64,000 nt of DNA from Bifidobacterium asteroides (GTDB taxonomy: Bacteria > Actinomycetota > Actinomycetes > Actinomycetales > Bifidobacteriaceae): NCBI RefSeq assembly GCF_030758775.1, contig NZ_CP132384.1:1240001-1304000 (forward strand), read 5' to 3'. The position numbers and the translations under genes are program-made. The first letter of the stretch is position 1, and each line of letters starts with the position of its first letter. Below the pieces are notes generated by a model. That model ran no database searches, was not told the origin of the DNA, and saw nothing but the letters and a program-made list of their open reading frames with translations. Shown here piece by piece: positions 17,921 to 27,583 of this stretch.

Positions 17921-18817
17921 ATGGCCGGACAGACGGACGATCAGAACAGGCTCTACCAGCGCGACAGCAAGTACATCCCCCGAGTCGCCGCTGTGCATGA
18001 CATGTGCGGGTATGGCAAGTGCTCGCTGACGGCCGCCATCCCCATCCTTTCGGCAGCCGGATGCGACGTTTGCCCGGTGCCCACAGCCCTGTTCAGCGCG
18101 CATACCATGTTCAAGGACTACACCTTCCACGACACCACTGAAATGCTGCCGGGATACCTGGATGCCTGGCAGAAGGAGGGCGTCGACCTGGACGGGATCT
18201 ACAGCGGGTTCCTGGGCAGCGCCGAGCAGGTCGACATCATTCAGCGCATGTATCGGGAATACCCCAAGGCCCTGCGGCTGGTCGACCCGGTCATGGGCGA
18301 CGGCGGATCCATGTACCCCACCTACACCGAGGAAATGTGCCGGGCCGTGACCAACCTGGTCGATGGGGCCGACCTGCTCATGCCCAACCTGACCGAGGTC
18401 AGTCTGCTGACCGGCATCGACTACGAAGGCCAGGACCTTGACGATGCCCAGGTCGGTCAGCGTCTGGGCCGCCTGCTGGATATGGGCGCGAAAAACGTCA
18501 TCATCAAGGGCATCGACCGGAAGGACGGCAAGCTGCGCAACTTCGTGGCCTCAGCAGATCATGGCGGAGTCAGCGAGCGCACCGAGCTGGTCCATGACAA
18601 GCTGCCCTTCATGATCCACGGGACCGGCGATGCCTTTGCATCCAGCCTCTGCGGGGCGCTCTTTGCAGGACGAGGCCTGGCCGATGCCGCCCGGATCGCC
18701 GGCGAATTCGTCCGCTCAGCCATGCAGCATACACGCAATCAGCCCGACTATCAGCAGCGCGGTGTCAGCTTCGAGCTGGATCTGGGGCAGATGACTGCTC
18801 TGATGCAGGAGCAGTGA
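17921..18817 (+). CDS. pdxY: Pyridoxamine/pyridoxal kinase
   Basis: 298 aa, start backed by gaaggag. Phosphorylates vitamin B6 forms at the 5'-OH with ATP in the salvage pathway to PLP. Ribokinase-like fold with the pyridoxal kinase pattern: VAAVHDMCGYGKCSLTAAIP at the N-terminus, PTALFSAHTMF, LVDPVMGDGGSMYPTY, LMPNLTEVSLLTG and the anion-hole motif GTGDAFASSLCGAL near the C-terminus (catalytic Asp in GTGD). The Gly/Cys-rich N-terminal segment matches the group annotated as pyridoxamine kinase in bifidobacteria and firmicutes. The PLP product would serve neighbours such as MetY and ArgD. Followed by a good terminator at 18980. Confidence 0.88.
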   Translation: MAGQTDDQNRLYQRDSKYIPRVAAVHDMCGYGKCSLTAAIPILSAAGCDVCPVPTALFSAHTMFKDYTFHDTTEMLPGYLDAWQKEGVDLDGIYSGFLGSAEQVDIIQRMYREYPKALRLVDPVMGDGGSMYPTYTEEMCRAVTNLVDGADLLMPNLTEVSLLTGIDYEGQDLDDAQVGQRLGRLLDMGAKNVIIKGIDRKDGKLRNFVASADHGGVSERTELVHDKLPFMIHGTGDAFASSLCGALFAGRGLADAARIAGEFVRSAMQHTRNQPDYQQRGVSFELDLGQMTALMQEQ

Positions 18818-19308
18818 GCCCGAGGTCGGTGAAGCAGCCTAGAAGTCCGGGCATTCGTCAAGTTTGGAAAACCAAGGTGGATGAATGGAATCCAGACCAC
18901 CTCAATCGCCTTATTGTTGCCGACCAAATAACCGGTCGACAAGCTGACAAATCAGTCATAGAGATGGGTTAACCACAGCAGACCGGAAGGCGTTGCCAGC
19001 GAATTCGCCGGCGGTGTCTTCCGGTCTTTTTATCTGCCTGTTGCCCTGCTCCCCTCGCTTATTTGCTTTACTTGATGTCACTCGTTTCTGTTTCCTTGGT
19101 TCTGCTTTTCTTGATTCCGCTTTGCTTGGTTTCTGTCTCAGTCCTTCTTGCCTCTGCCGCCTCTGCCTGATGCAGAGATAAGGGCAATAGGTACAGCGTC
19201 TGCATCGTCAATCCACTCGTTCATCCACTTTCGTGCGTGCGCAGGTTCATTCGACCACATGCCCGGTTCTACTAGTCGCCGACCTCCTTCCAGTGGTCTC
19301 CTAGAAAC
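18818..19308. other. Intergenic region after pdxY
   Basis: About 490 bases. Apart from the terminator at 18980-19031 it contains a run of degenerate T/C-rich repeats (cttg, tctg, ttgcctc words, 19030-19160) and no supported gene. Confidence 0.5.
18980..19031 (+). terminator. Rho-independent terminator
   Basis: agaccggaag (18980-18989) and cttccggtct (19018-19027) form a perfect 10-bp stem, with an internal smaller hairpin possible in the loop, followed by a run of T. It lies ~160 bases after the pyridoxamine kinase gene on the same strand. Confidence 0.85.
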
Positions 19309-20037
19309 ATGGATACACAAGCACTGACTAGACCAACCAATCTCCGCACAGTCTTCAACGACAAGGACGACAGAACCGATGCCGACGCTATGTTCGCAGA
19401 CCCATCGGCCACACAGCCCATAAGCGCTCTGCCTGATTCCATAGGCTCCGCCAGCAACGCGGAAATAATGCAACCTGGAAATACCACATCAGCCACGAGC
19501 AGCCCTGAATCTTGCGACATGGAGCTGGCAGATGTTGAGCGACAGATCAGAGCCAAAGGCGTAAGCAGCCGAGAGCTCGGACGTTTGGGCGAAGACTACG
19601 CCTGCCAGTGGCTGAGACAACGAAACTGGAGAATCCTGGCCCGGAATTGGAGAAGCAGATTCGGCGAGCTGGACATCATCGCCCTGGATCCTGAGGCGAC
19701 TCTGGTCTTCGTAGAGGTCAAGACCAGACGCACCGGTCGGTTCGGGTCCCCGGAACAGGCAGTCGGCCCGCGCAAACAGACCCATCTGCGTCGAGCAGCT
19801 GTCCAATGGCTGATAAGCCACGACCGAGATCCCAACGCACGGCATCGCGGCACCCGTTTTGATGTCATCAGCCTGTCAGTCAAGTCCGACCCTGCCAGAA
19901 GCATGCATACCGAGGGGTCCCATCCCCCGGCTTCCTGTCAGGCAACCGCCGAGGCCGTCAGGGGATCCAACCGTTCGGGCAGGGGCGGCTGGAATCCGGG
20001 ATCGGTCTTCCTCAGACACACCAGGGAGGCCTTCTGA
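19309..20037 (+). CDS. YraN/UPF0102-family putative endonuclease
   Basis: 242 aa. The core, about residues 80-190, is the UPF0102 fold: LGRLGEDYACQWLRQRNWRI, then GELDIIALD and VFVEVKTRRTGRFGSPEQAV, which hold the D...ExK residues of restriction-endonuclease-like nucleases. UPF0102 proteins are ~120 aa, so the ~75-residue N-terminal extension, rich in D/T/S and without recognisable domain, and a ~45-residue Gly/Arg/Pro tail are unusual. The start is uncertain: no good ribosome-binding site precedes 19309, and 19519 is an alternative. The stop overlaps the ATG of the ComM-like gene (TGATG), and dprA follows, the common yraN-comM-dprA arrangement linked to DNA processing and transformation. Confidence 0.82.
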   Translation: MDTQALTRPTNLRTVFNDKDDRTDADAMFADPSATQPISALPDSIGSASNAEIMQPGNTTSATSSPESCDMELADVERQIRAKGVSSRELGRLGEDYACQWLRQRNWRILARNWRSRFGELDIIALDPEATLVFVEVKTRRTGRFGSPEQAVGPRKQTHLRRAAVQWLISHDRDPNARHRGTRFDVISLSVKSDPARSMHTEGSHPPASCQATAEAVRGSNRSGRGGWNPGSVFLRHTREAF

Positions 20038-21623
20038 TGCGTCTCGGATCCGCCGAATCCGTGGGACTGATAGGTCTTAAGGCCTTTCTCATCCACGTGC
20101 AGTCCTTCATCTCCCCAGGGCTGCCCTACTTCTCCATCATCGGTCTGCCGGATGCCTCCTTGTCGGAGTCGCGGGAACGGGTCAAATCCGCCTGCTCGGC
20201 CTGCGGATTCCGGTGGCCGCAGACCAGGGTCACCGTCAACATGTCCCCTGCTTCAAAACCCAAGCATGGCTCCTCACACGATCTGGCCATCGCGACCAGC
20301 GTTCTGGAAGCCGGCGGAGCGCTGCCGACGGAGGGCCTAGACCATACTGTCATCCTGGGCGAACTCAACCTGGACGGCACTATTCTGCCCATCAACGGTT
20401 TGCTCCCCATTCTCACTCAGGCCAGAGCTCAGGGAATCACGCATGCTTTCGTCCCTGCAGACAACCTTGATGAGGCCCGTCTAGTTCCCGATATCGAGGT
20501 CGTGGGACTGCGCCACCTGGGCCAGCTCATCCAGGCCTTGGGTGGGCAAAGCAGGATTGTCGTCCCCGAAGCAGACACTCGCCGGGACTCTGACAAGTCG
20601 ACCGCCATAGCGAGTGTGCACCCCAGGAACTCAGGTCATGAAGACAACTCACCCGCCAATGCCGACTCGTCTCCGCCCAAGCCGGACATGGCTGATGTGA
20701 TCGGCCAGGAGGAGACCAAATGGGCCATGATGGTAGCTGCAGCCGGCGGTCACCACATGCTCATGGTCGGTCCTCCAGGAGCCGGCAAAAGCATGCTTGC
20801 AGAACGGCTTCCCAGCATCATGCCCGCCCTGGATGCTGTTCAACAACTGGAGGTGGCCTCCATCCGATCTTTGTGCGGCACGCTGAGCCAATATGGGATC
20901 TCCGATGTGCCGCCCTTCGAGGCTCCTCATCATACGATCTCCATGGCGGCCATGGTTGGTGGCGGCGCCGGACTGGCCACGCCTGGCGCCATCACCCGTG
21001 CCCACCGCGGCGTCCTCTTCATGGATGAAGCCCCGGAATTCTCCCCAAGGGTGATCCAATCCCTGCGCGAGCCCCTGGAGATCGGGCGAATCTTCCTGTC
21101 CCGCGCCAAGGGCAGCACCACCTTCCCGGCTCGTTTCCAACTGGTCATGGCTGCCAACCCCTGCCCCTGCGGATACGGATACGGCACAGGCGAGCGCTGC
21201 ACCTGCACGCCCCGCGAGCGCCTCCGCTACTGGAACAGGCTGTCCGGACCCATCATGGACCGCATCGACATCCAAACCACAGTCCCGCCGGTGACCGACC
21301 CGGGATTCGACGACCACCGCCCACGCCAGCGCAGCGCCCAGATCCGCCAGCGTGTGACCCGCGCCCGCCAGACGGCAAAAGAACGCTTCCGCAAGCAGGG
21401 CTGGACCTGCAACGCCCAGATCAGCGGAGAATGGCTGCGCCAGAACACATCAGCCAAGGCACGTTCGGTTGTGGATCAGGCCCTGCGCAGGCAACGGATC
21501 AGTCTGCGAGGAGCCGACAGGACCATGCGCCTGGCTTGGACTCTGGCAGACCTGGACGGGCGGACCAGCCCGGGTGCGGACGACGTGAACACCGGCATCC
21601 TGCTCAGGACAAGGGCCGTCTGA
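20037..21623 (+). CDS. comM: ComM/YifB-family Mg-chelatase-like AAA+ ATPase
   Basis: 528 aa. N-terminal ChlI-type domain (LPYFSIIGLPDASLSESRER, VNMSPASKPKHGSSHDLAIA) with Lon-protease-like fold, central AAA+ domain with Walker A GPPGAGKSMLAERLPSIMP and Walker B region GVLFMDEAPEF, then the cysteine-containing PCPCGYGYG segment and a C-terminal Mg-chelatase domain. In other bacteria ComM is a hexameric helicase that drives branch migration during natural transformation. The gene overlaps the YraN gene by one base and dprA starts two bases after its stop, so the three are almost certainly cotranscribed. Length is normal (~505-530). Confidence 0.92.
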   Translation: MRLGSAESVGLIGLKAFLIHVQSFISPGLPYFSIIGLPDASLSESRERVKSACSACGFRWPQTRVTVNMSPASKPKHGSSHDLAIATSVLEAGGALPTEGLDHTVILGELNLDGTILPINGLLPILTQARAQGITHAFVPADNLDEARLVPDIEVVGLRHLGQLIQALGGQSRIVVPEADTRRDSDKSTAIASVHPRNSGHEDNSPANADSSPPKPDMADVIGQEETKWAMMVAAAGGHHMLMVGPPGAGKSMLAERLPSIMPALDAVQQLEVASIRSLCGTLSQYGISDVPPFEAPHHTISMAAMVGGGAGLATPGAITRAHRGVLFMDEAPEFSPRVIQSLREPLEIGRIFLSRAKGSTTFPARFQLVMAANPCPCGYGYGTGERCTCTPRERLRYWNRLSGPIMDRIDIQTTVPPVTDPGFDDHRPRQRSAQIRQRVTRARQTAKERFRKQGWTCNAQISGEWLRQNTSAKARSVVDQALRRQRISLRGADRTMRLAWTLADLDGRTSPGADDVNTGILLRTRAV

Positions 21624-21624
21624 G

Positions 21625-23286
21625 ATGTCCAAACCCTTGATAAAAACCATGCCTGCCGGCCGACCGCGACCGATGACCATAGTCGAGAGCGACTGGCTTG
21701 CCAGAGCTGTGCTGACCTTGGCGGCAGATGGCCCCGATGCCTTCATGATCGCCTGCCTGCTGGGCTCGAACCAGGCAGCCGACCTGTGCCGAAACCTGAT
21801 CGAGCTGGGAGCGCCGAACCAGTCGGATGGCAAGGACCCTCACGAAGCAGCACGCTCCAAACTGGACGAACGCTTTCTTAAGGGGACGGCTCGGTGGGGA
21901 CGACAAACGAGCCCTGAGGACCTCACCCGGTTCCACAAGATCAGCAGCTCCTGGCGAAGACGTCTGACGCCCCTGCTGGCCATGGACACCGACCAGGTGC
22001 GGACCATGATGACTGGTGGAGGCCAATTCTGGGTGATGACCCCAGGCGACCCCTGCTGGCCAGGTCAGGTGGACGACCTGGCACGCCGCTCCGACTGGTC
22101 CCCTCCCCTCTGCCTGTGGGGACGAGGCAATCCTGAAGCATTGATCTGCTGTGACCACCCCTTGGCCGTTGTCGGATCCAGAGCCTGTGACGAGTATGGC
22201 CGGTCCATCGCCCATCAAATAGCCAGACAGGCTGCCGGCCAAGGCCACCTGGTCGTCTCCGGCGGGGCCATGGGCACGGATGCCGCCGCCCACTGGGGAG
22301 CCCTGGCCGCTGGCGGCGGACGCACGGTCGCCGTTTTTGCTGGAGGCCTGCTGCATATGGGTCCCAAACGCAACAGCCGTCTGTTCGAGAACATCGAAGC
22401 AGATGGCGGCGCGCTGATCAGCGAACTGCCGCCTGGCACCATCCCTGAGGCGCGTCGGTTCCTGCTGCGCAACCGGATCATCGCCGCCCTGGCCTCCGAC
22501 ATCGTGGTTGCACAGGCCCGTCACCGATCCGGCGCCCTGAACACCGCCAACTGGGGTGTGGAATTGGGCCGTCGCGTGCTGGCTGCCCCCGGCAGAATCG
22601 ACCAGCCGGAAAACACCGGCTGCAACCGGCTCATCCATGAGGGCAAGGCGGAGTTGCTCCTGTCGGCATCCGACATCCAAGACATCTGCCATCCCGCCCA
22701 TGGACCTATCCACCCTGACGAGCCTGTTCGACAAGGGACCGACAGTTCAGTCAAAACCGCCGAAGATCATGAGCATCAAGGAAGTAGGCAGCCCACGCAG
22801 CGCGTACCGCCGCTTGACTGTGATCATCCTATCCAAACCACTCACGGCAATCAGCCGCTCCCGATCACGCTCAAACAATCCGGTACTAATAAATGCAGGC
22901 TTTCGACCCACTCTCAGCACAAAGAGCATCCTTCAACCCCGCCATCAAATCCAGGCATGGCCCATGAACACGAAAAAGCCGACGACGATCGCCTAACCAA
23001 GGAGGAGGCAACCGTGCTGGCGGCTGTCCGTACCTGCCAGCGCCGGGGCGGTCCGCCCATGATGGGACAGCTTCGCACTGAGCTGGCCAATCAGGGACAT
23101 GAACTCTCAGTCAGGCATCTGATGCAGCTGCTGGGTTCCCTGGAGATTCGTGGTCTGATCAACCTGAAGGGCGGATGCGTGGTAGCTGAAGACCAGAAGA
23201 ATCAGGCCTTCCAGCGACAGCGATTCAAATCCACCACCCAGCCGTCCGCACCAGCCGATTCATCGCTGCGGGGAGGAACAAAATGA
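21625..23286 (+). CDS. dprA: DNA-processing protein DprA with long C-terminus
   Basis: 553 aa; typical DprA proteins are 280-400. After an N-terminal helical region the Rossmann-like DNA-binding domain (about 175-350) shows [38 protein letters not shown], the [15 protein letters not shown] loop, [19 protein letters not shown] and [18 protein letters not shown]. Between ~370 and 450 lies a polar low-complexity linker, then a winged-helix domain ([20 protein letters not shown] to [11 protein letters not shown]) of the DprA C-terminal type. DprA loads RecA on incoming single strands in transformation. Last gene of yraN-comM-dprA. Its last ~85 bases overlap the 3' end of the opposite-strand MGMT-family gene. 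Confidence 0.9.
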   Translation: MSKPLIKTMPAGRPRPMTIVESDWLARAVLTLAADGPDAFMIACLLGSNQAADLCRNLIELGAPNQSDGKDPHEAARSKLDERFLKGTARWGRQTSPEDLTRFHKISSSWRRRLTPLLAMDTDQVRTMMTGGGQFWVMTPGDPCWPGQVDDLARRSDWSPPLCLWGRGNPEALICCDHPLAVVGSRACDEYGRSIAHQIARQAAGQGHLVVSGGAMGTDAAAHWGALAAGGGRTVAVFAGGLLHMGPKRNSRLFENIEADGGALISELPPGTIPEARRFLLRNRIIAALASDIVVAQARHRSGALNTANWGVELGRRVLAAPGRIDQPENTGCNRLIHEGKAELLLSASDIQDICHPAHGPIHPDEPVRQGTDSSVKTAEDHEHQGSRQPTQRVPPLDCDHPIQTTHGNQPLPITLKQSGTNKCRLSTHSQHKEHPSTPPSNPGMAHEHEKADDDRLTKEEATVLAAVRTCQRRGGPPMMGQLRTELANQGHELSVRHLMQLLGSLEIRGLINLKGGCVVAEDQKNQAFQRQRFKSTTQPSAPADSSLRGGTK

Positions 23287-23555
23287 ACGCCTTCATCCTC
23301 CAGCAGCTGACGCTGGCGTTCAGGCCCGCCAAAAGCGAATCCCGGGGCCAGAGAACCATCGCGGAAGACCACGCGATGACAGGGAATCACCCCAGGTTCA
23401 GGATTGTCATGAAGCGCATAACCCACGAACCTGGCGTTGCGTGGATGACCAGTCAGGGAGGCGACCTGACCGTAGGTGGCCACCTTGCCGCGAGGGATCC
23501 GCCTGACGACCTGATACACCTGCTGGGAGAAGGAAAGTTCGGTCATAAGACCCAT
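23202..23555 (-). CDS. MGMT-family DNA alkyltransferase (single domain)
   Basis: 117 aa from the ATG at 23555 (gaggg ahead). It has only the C-terminal alkyltransferase domain: [20 protein letters not shown], helix-turn-helix [20 protein letters not shown] with the Arg finger, and the active-site [13 protein letters not shown]. The Cys of PCHR is kept, unlike the PWHR of non-enzymatic alkyltransferase-like proteins (Atl), yet the length and missing N-terminal domain are Atl-like. It may repair O6-alkylguanine directly or flag lesions for excision repair. It is tail-to-tail with dprA and overlaps its 3' end, and head-to-head with sdhA (about 70 bases between starts), so the two may share a bidirectional promoter region. 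Confidence 0.85.
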   Translation of the reverse strand: MGLMTELSFSQQVYQVVRRIPRGKVATYGQVASLTGHPRNARFVGYALHDNPEPGVIPCHRVVFRDGSLAPGFAFGGPERQRQLLEDEGVHFVPPRSDESAGADGWVVDLNRCRWKA

Positions 23556-23624
23556 TCTGCCCTCGTAAGCAGACATGGACTGGAAGGGCCACCACAATCA
23601 ACGGGTCGTGACAGTATCAATGGT

Positions 23625-25526
23625 ATGAATCCGCAGAAGGTCAGAAACCGCTATGATGCCGTCATCGTCGGAGCCGGAGCGGCCGGATTGTCGACGGCTC
23701 TGGGACTCTATAGAGCTCTGGAGAGCGACGGAAACAGGAACGGCTCGTCGCCAAAGGTCCTGGTCGTCTCCAAGCTGCAGCCCCTGCGATCCCACACCGG
23801 CTCAGCAGAGGGCGGCATTGCGGCCAGTCTGGGCAACCAGGAAAAAGACGACTGGCATTGGCACTACTACGACACCATCAAGGGCAGCGACTGGCTGGCT
23901 GACCAGGATGCCGTGCGGATTCTGGCCGAGCAGGCCCCGGGCATCGTCATCCAGCTGGAGCATGACGGAGTGGCCTTCTCAAGGACTGAAGACGGGCACA
24001 TCGCCCAGCGGAAGTTCGGCGGCCATACCGCTGATTATGGCGGACACCCAGTCAGGAGAGCAGCCTATGCAGCCGATCGCATCGGCCACCAGATCCTCCA
24101 CGCCCTTTGGCAGCAGTGCCTGCACCTGGGAGTCGAGTTCGCTGAGGAATGGTATGTGACCGATCTGGTCGTTGACCCGCCCACTGATGAGAAATCCGGC
24201 GGCCATGCCCGAGGACTGATCGTCCTGAACACCCACGCCGGCAAACTGCAGGCCATCCAAGCCGACAATATCGTCCTGTGCACGGGCGGAGCCGGCCGAC
24301 TCTTCCATACGACCTCCAACTCCTGGGACCTGACCGGTGACGGCATGGCGCTCGCCCTGCAGGCCGGCCTGCAGCTGGAGGATATAGAGTTCATCCAATT
24401 CCATCCCACCGGCCTGGGCCACACCGGCATTCTTCTTTCAGAAGCCTCCCGCGCAGAAGGCGGCGTGCTCAGGAACAGTCAGGGCAAGGCTTTCATGCAG
24501 GACTACGCGCCGGGACACGGCGACCTGGCCGCCAGGGATGTGGTCAGCCGTTCCATCATGGCCGAGATTGATGCAGGTCGCGGGGTGGCCGATCCATCGG
24601 ACCCGGACGGGCCTCATGATTGCGTCTGGCTGGACATGACCGGCATTGACGGCCAGCGCATGACCGCCCTGCTCCCCCAGGTCACCGAGACCATCCATCG
24701 ATACGCCCACCTGGATCCCACTGTGGATATGGTTCCGGTCAAACCCACCGCCCACTACACCATGGGAGGCATCCCCATCACGGATCGCGGCCGTGTCTAT
24801 CGCTGGCAGGATGGACGCCGTCGAGTCGTCGACGGACTGTTTGCCGCCGGGGAATGCTCCTGTGTCAGCGTTCATGGGGCCAACCGGCTGGGCGGCAATT
24901 CCCTGCTGGATGCCTGCCTCTTTGGCACCAAAACCGGGCAGACCATCGCCGCCGCCATGTCCAATGCCGACAAGCCAAACGACATGACCGACACGTCTCC
25001 GCTGGCACAAGCCCTGCAGAAGCGTCAGGCCTTCATGGACGAGTTGCTGGCTGGCGCAAGCAACGCCGAGCCCTCGGAACCAGCATTGGCCGACAACCAA
25101 GGCGAAGAACCCGACACCGGTGACGAGGCCGGCCTGAACAACCCTTACGTACTGATGGGCCGACTGGGACGGCTGATGGAGGAGGCCGTTGCCGTCCGAT
25201 GCGATCAGAGCAGCATCGAAAGGGGTTTGCGCGGCCTGGATCACCTGGATGCTGATGCCAAACAGCTGCGTGCGCACAGTGGGACAGCAGTGCTCAACCA
25301 GGAGGTGACCGCCATCATGGAGGTGGACAACCTGCTGACCTTGGCCCGGGCCGTCCTGAACGCCAGCCTGCAGCGTCAGGAGTCCCGCGGCGCCCTGTAC
25401 CGGAGCGATTATCCGCAGCGCGATGACGAACACTACCTGGCTCACACCATGATCGATGCCAAGGAAAACGTCTCCTGGCAGCCCGTTCATATCGTCGACA
25501 TGCCTCCCAAGGGCCGCAACTACTGA
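23625..25526 (+). CDS. sdhA: Succinate dehydrogenase/fumarate reductase flavoprotein subunit
   Basis: 633 aa from the ATG at 23625, directly before [19 protein letters not shown], the FAD dinucleotide-binding fold; longer frames run into the antisense MGMT gene. [15 protein letters not shown] carries the His that binds FAD covalently in this family. Active-site regions [32 protein letters not shown] and HYTMGGIPI are present, and the cofactor region [18 protein letters not shown] lies before the helical C-terminal domain. Catalyses succinate/fumarate interconversion in complex with the iron-sulfur subunit that follows 82 bases on. An ~40-residue acidic insertion is seen around 490-510. L-aspartate oxidase is a related alternative, but the sdhB neighbour argues against it. 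No ribosome-binding site is obvious. Confidence 0.87.
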   Translation: MNPQKVRNRYDAVIVGAGAAGLSTALGLYRALESDGNRNGSSPKVLVVSKLQPLRSHTGSAEGGIAASLGNQEKDDWHWHYYDTIKGSDWLADQDAVRILAEQAPGIVIQLEHDGVAFSRTEDGHIAQRKFGGHTADYGGHPVRRAAYAADRIGHQILHALWQQCLHLGVEFAEEWYVTDLVVDPPTDEKSGGHARGLIVLNTHAGKLQAIQADNIVLCTGGAGRLFHTTSNSWDLTGDGMALALQAGLQLEDIEFIQFHPTGLGHTGILLSEASRAEGGVLRNSQGKAFMQDYAPGHGDLAARDVVSRSIMAEIDAGRGVADPSDPDGPHDCVWLDMTGIDGQRMTALLPQVTETIHRYAHLDPTVDMVPVKPTAHYTMGGIPITDRGRVYRWQDGRRRVVDGLFAAGECSCVSVHGANRLGGNSLLDACLFGTKTGQTIAAAMSNADKPNDMTDTSPLAQALQKRQAFMDELLAGASNAEPSEPALADNQGEEPDTGDEAGLNNPYVLMGRLGRLMEEAVAVRCDQSSIERGLRGLDHLDADAKQLRAHSGTAVLNQEVTAIMEVDNLLTLARAVLNASLQRQESRGALYRSDYPQRDDEHYLAHTMIDAKENVSWQPVHIVDMPPKGRNY

Positions 25527-25668
25527 TGGGCTCTGATGATGGACTCTGAGCCCAATCTGTTCAGACAGGCAACCGCTCGACACCTATCCAGGTCAGGCAG
25601 GGATTAGGATGGAGTCCGCGCATATCAGTGGGCATCGGGCCGTTTCCCGAACAAGGACAGGAGCAACC

Positions 25669-26814
25669 GTGACATCACAGTCCACGGAATCAGACGGATC
25701 CAAGGCATCCGCATCGGACCGCGATCCCCGCCCGGTGACCTTCCGAATAGCCCGGTTTACCCCACGACCTCAATCAGAGCGTCCGGCACGAACCAACCCA
25801 TTCGCTAAAAACAACCCCTTCGCCACAACAGGCAGTCGACGGGCCCGCGGCCGCCGTTGGACGCAGGAGTACAGGATTCGTATCGCCCCACAGCGCACCG
25901 TTCTGGATGCCCTTCTGCAGATCAAGCGAGAGGTGGATCCCACACTGAACTTCCGGTACTCCTGTGGCCATGGCATGTGTGGGTCGGATGCTGTGCTCAT
26001 CAACGGCCGCCCAGATCTGCTCTGCACAGCTACCATCGCCGACTGCCTGGCTGCATCCAAGACCATGCCGAACGCCTACGCCTCACCCGGTGTAGCTACA
26101 GGAAACCTACAGGCCCAGCAACCTCCGGCCTTCCGTCGCACAGGTACAACGACAACCGCAACGGCCGTATCCATGTCGGCATCGCACTCAGGCTCGGTCT
26201 CAGATTCAGATTCAACGGTCCCAGACTTCTTAGCTACAGATCCTAGGAAAACCGCAACCGCTACAAAAACTACAGGCCTTATAGGCGCCCCACACCCCAC
26301 AGAAAAATCGGACCCTGCAGAATCTTCAGCAGTGGAGATCCGCCCGCTTCCTGGCTTCACCCCGCTCAGAGATCTGATAGTGGACACCGATGCCATGTTT
26401 GAGCAGATTCGACGCTTCAAGCCGTATCTGCTCCATGATGATTCCTCGGCTGATAGCAACCAAGCGGCCCAGGCAAAGGCGGCCGGCACAAAGCCATCGT
26501 CGGAATACCGGCAAACCCCGGAAGAGCTGGCCCGGTATGAGCTGCTCAGCACCTGCATCGCCTGCGGGCTATGCCAGGGCGCCTGCCCCATTTATGCGGG
26601 CGGTGAAGCCTTCGCCGGGCCGGCAGCCATGATCGCAGCGGCTCGATTCATCAACGATTCCCGCGACAGCCATCGCCAGGAACGTCTTGAAGCCATCGAC
26701 CAGGTGGACGGAATCCAGGCATGCCAGTCCATACGGGCCTGCACCCGACCCTGCCCCAGAGGGATCGACGTAGGTGAAGAGATGTGGAAGCTGGTCGAAG
26801 CCGTCAAGGAGTAG
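25669..26814 (+). CDS. sdhB: Succinate dehydrogenase/fumarate reductase iron-sulfur subunit, enlarged
   Basis: 381 aa from the GTG at 25669, chosen because aggag stands five bases ahead; the ATG at 25609 would add 20 residues. [2Fe-2S] ligands: Cys 99, Cys 104, Asp 107 and Cys 119 (SCGHGMCGSDAVLINGRPDL), with Asp as third ligand exactly as in E. coli SdhB. The C-terminal ferredoxin-type domain has STCIACGLCQGACP and later ACQSIRACTRPCPRG for the 4Fe-4S and 3Fe-4S clusters. The family is usually ~240-250 aa; the extra length is an N-terminal extension and a ~90-residue Ser/Thr/Ala-rich insert (about 130-220) between the domains. Pairs with sdhA. No SdhC/SdhD membrane-anchor genes are next to it. 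Confidence 0.85.
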   Translation: MTSQSTESDGSKASASDRDPRPVTFRIARFTPRPQSERPARTNPFAKNNPFATTGSRRARGRRWTQEYRIRIAPQRTVLDALLQIKREVDPTLNFRYSCGHGMCGSDAVLINGRPDLLCTATIADCLAASKTMPNAYASPGVATGNLQAQQPPAFRRTGTTTTATAVSMSASHSGSVSDSDSTVPDFLATDPRKTATATKTTGLIGAPHPTEKSDPAESSAVEIRPLPGFTPLRDLIVDTDAMFEQIRRFKPYLLHDDSSADSNQAAQAKAAGTKPSSEYRQTPEELARYELLSTCIACGLCQGACPIYAGGEAFAGPAAMIAAARFINDSRDSHRQERLEAIDQVDGIQACQSIRACTRPCPRGIDVGEEMWKLVEAVKE

Positions 26815-26878
26815 TCAGACTCCTGCGCACACAGGTCAGCAAGAGCCGGCGACAGGCTTGTGCCCTCTAGTCGTTACC

Positions 26879-27565
26879 ATGGTTAGCATGGACAAAACCT
26901 CGTACAACAACATCGCCAGAGGATGGGAATTCGCCGAGGCAAGCGCTCTGAACGTCGAATCCGACAAGTTGCAGACCTTGCGAGACAAGGCTACAGAGGC
27001 CGGATTCGCCCAATGTTCCCGGTCTCAAGGCGCCTTCCTGCAGTTCCTGGCCGGCCGGAACGCTCCGGCATCCATCATCCTGGTAGGTAACGGCTCTGCG
27101 GTCGAAGCCCTGCGCCTGATGACGGGCCTGCATGGTCATGGCCAGTTCACCGCCGTTGACTCTACAGCCCAAGGCACCTCGCTGGTCAAAAAAATATTCG
27201 CAGGCATGGAGAAAGCCCACCCAGGCATGAGGCTGAGGGCAGTCAACGCGGCTGCCCGTACCTACTTCCCCAGGCTCAACCCCAGCGACTACGACCTTAT
27301 CGTCGTCTCAGGCAATGGGGACAACTACCAACAGGTTATGGACCAGGCCCCGCGCCTGCTCAAGGACCGGGGACAGCTGATCTTCACGGATGCCTTTGAC
27401 CTGCTGGAGGAACCGGACAAGGGCGGCGTGCTCAACCCGGCCAACAGAACCGCAAAAACGACCACCTTGCGCACCATCATGGATGCCATAAGCAAAGACA
27501 ATGCCTGGGAATCATGTCTGCTGCCCATCGGCACGGGCATGATCATGGCCACCCGCGCCCGCTGA
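26879..27565 (+). CDS. O-methyltransferase-like SAM-dependent methyltransferase
   Basis: 228 aa (or 225 from the second ATG at 26888). The pattern fits the class I O-methyltransferase (MTF_3/COMT-like) fold: a short helical cap, IILVGNGSAVEALRLM in place of the usual glycine-rich motif I (the typical E/D-x-G-x-G is degraded to GNGSA), acidic AVD after motif I, YDLIVVSGNGDNYQQVM and LLKDRGQLIFTDAFDLLEEP. Similar proteins occur widely in actinobacteria next to LOG-family or sigE genes. The weakened motif I leaves SAM binding uncertain. Convergent with the LOG gene; only 18 bases separate the stops. Substrate unknown. Confidence 0.7.
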   Translation: MVSMDKTSYNNIARGWEFAEASALNVESDKLQTLRDKATEAGFAQCSRSQGAFLQFLAGRNAPASIILVGNGSAVEALRLMTGLHGHGQFTAVDSTAQGTSLVKKIFAGMEKAHPGMRLRAVNAAARTYFPRLNPSDYDLIVVSGNGDNYQQVMDQAPRLLKDRGQLIFTDAFDLLEEPDKGGVLNPANRTAKTTTLRTIMDAISKDNAWESCLLPIGTGMIMATRAR

Positions 27566-27583
27566 CCGCCGCTCACCTATTAT

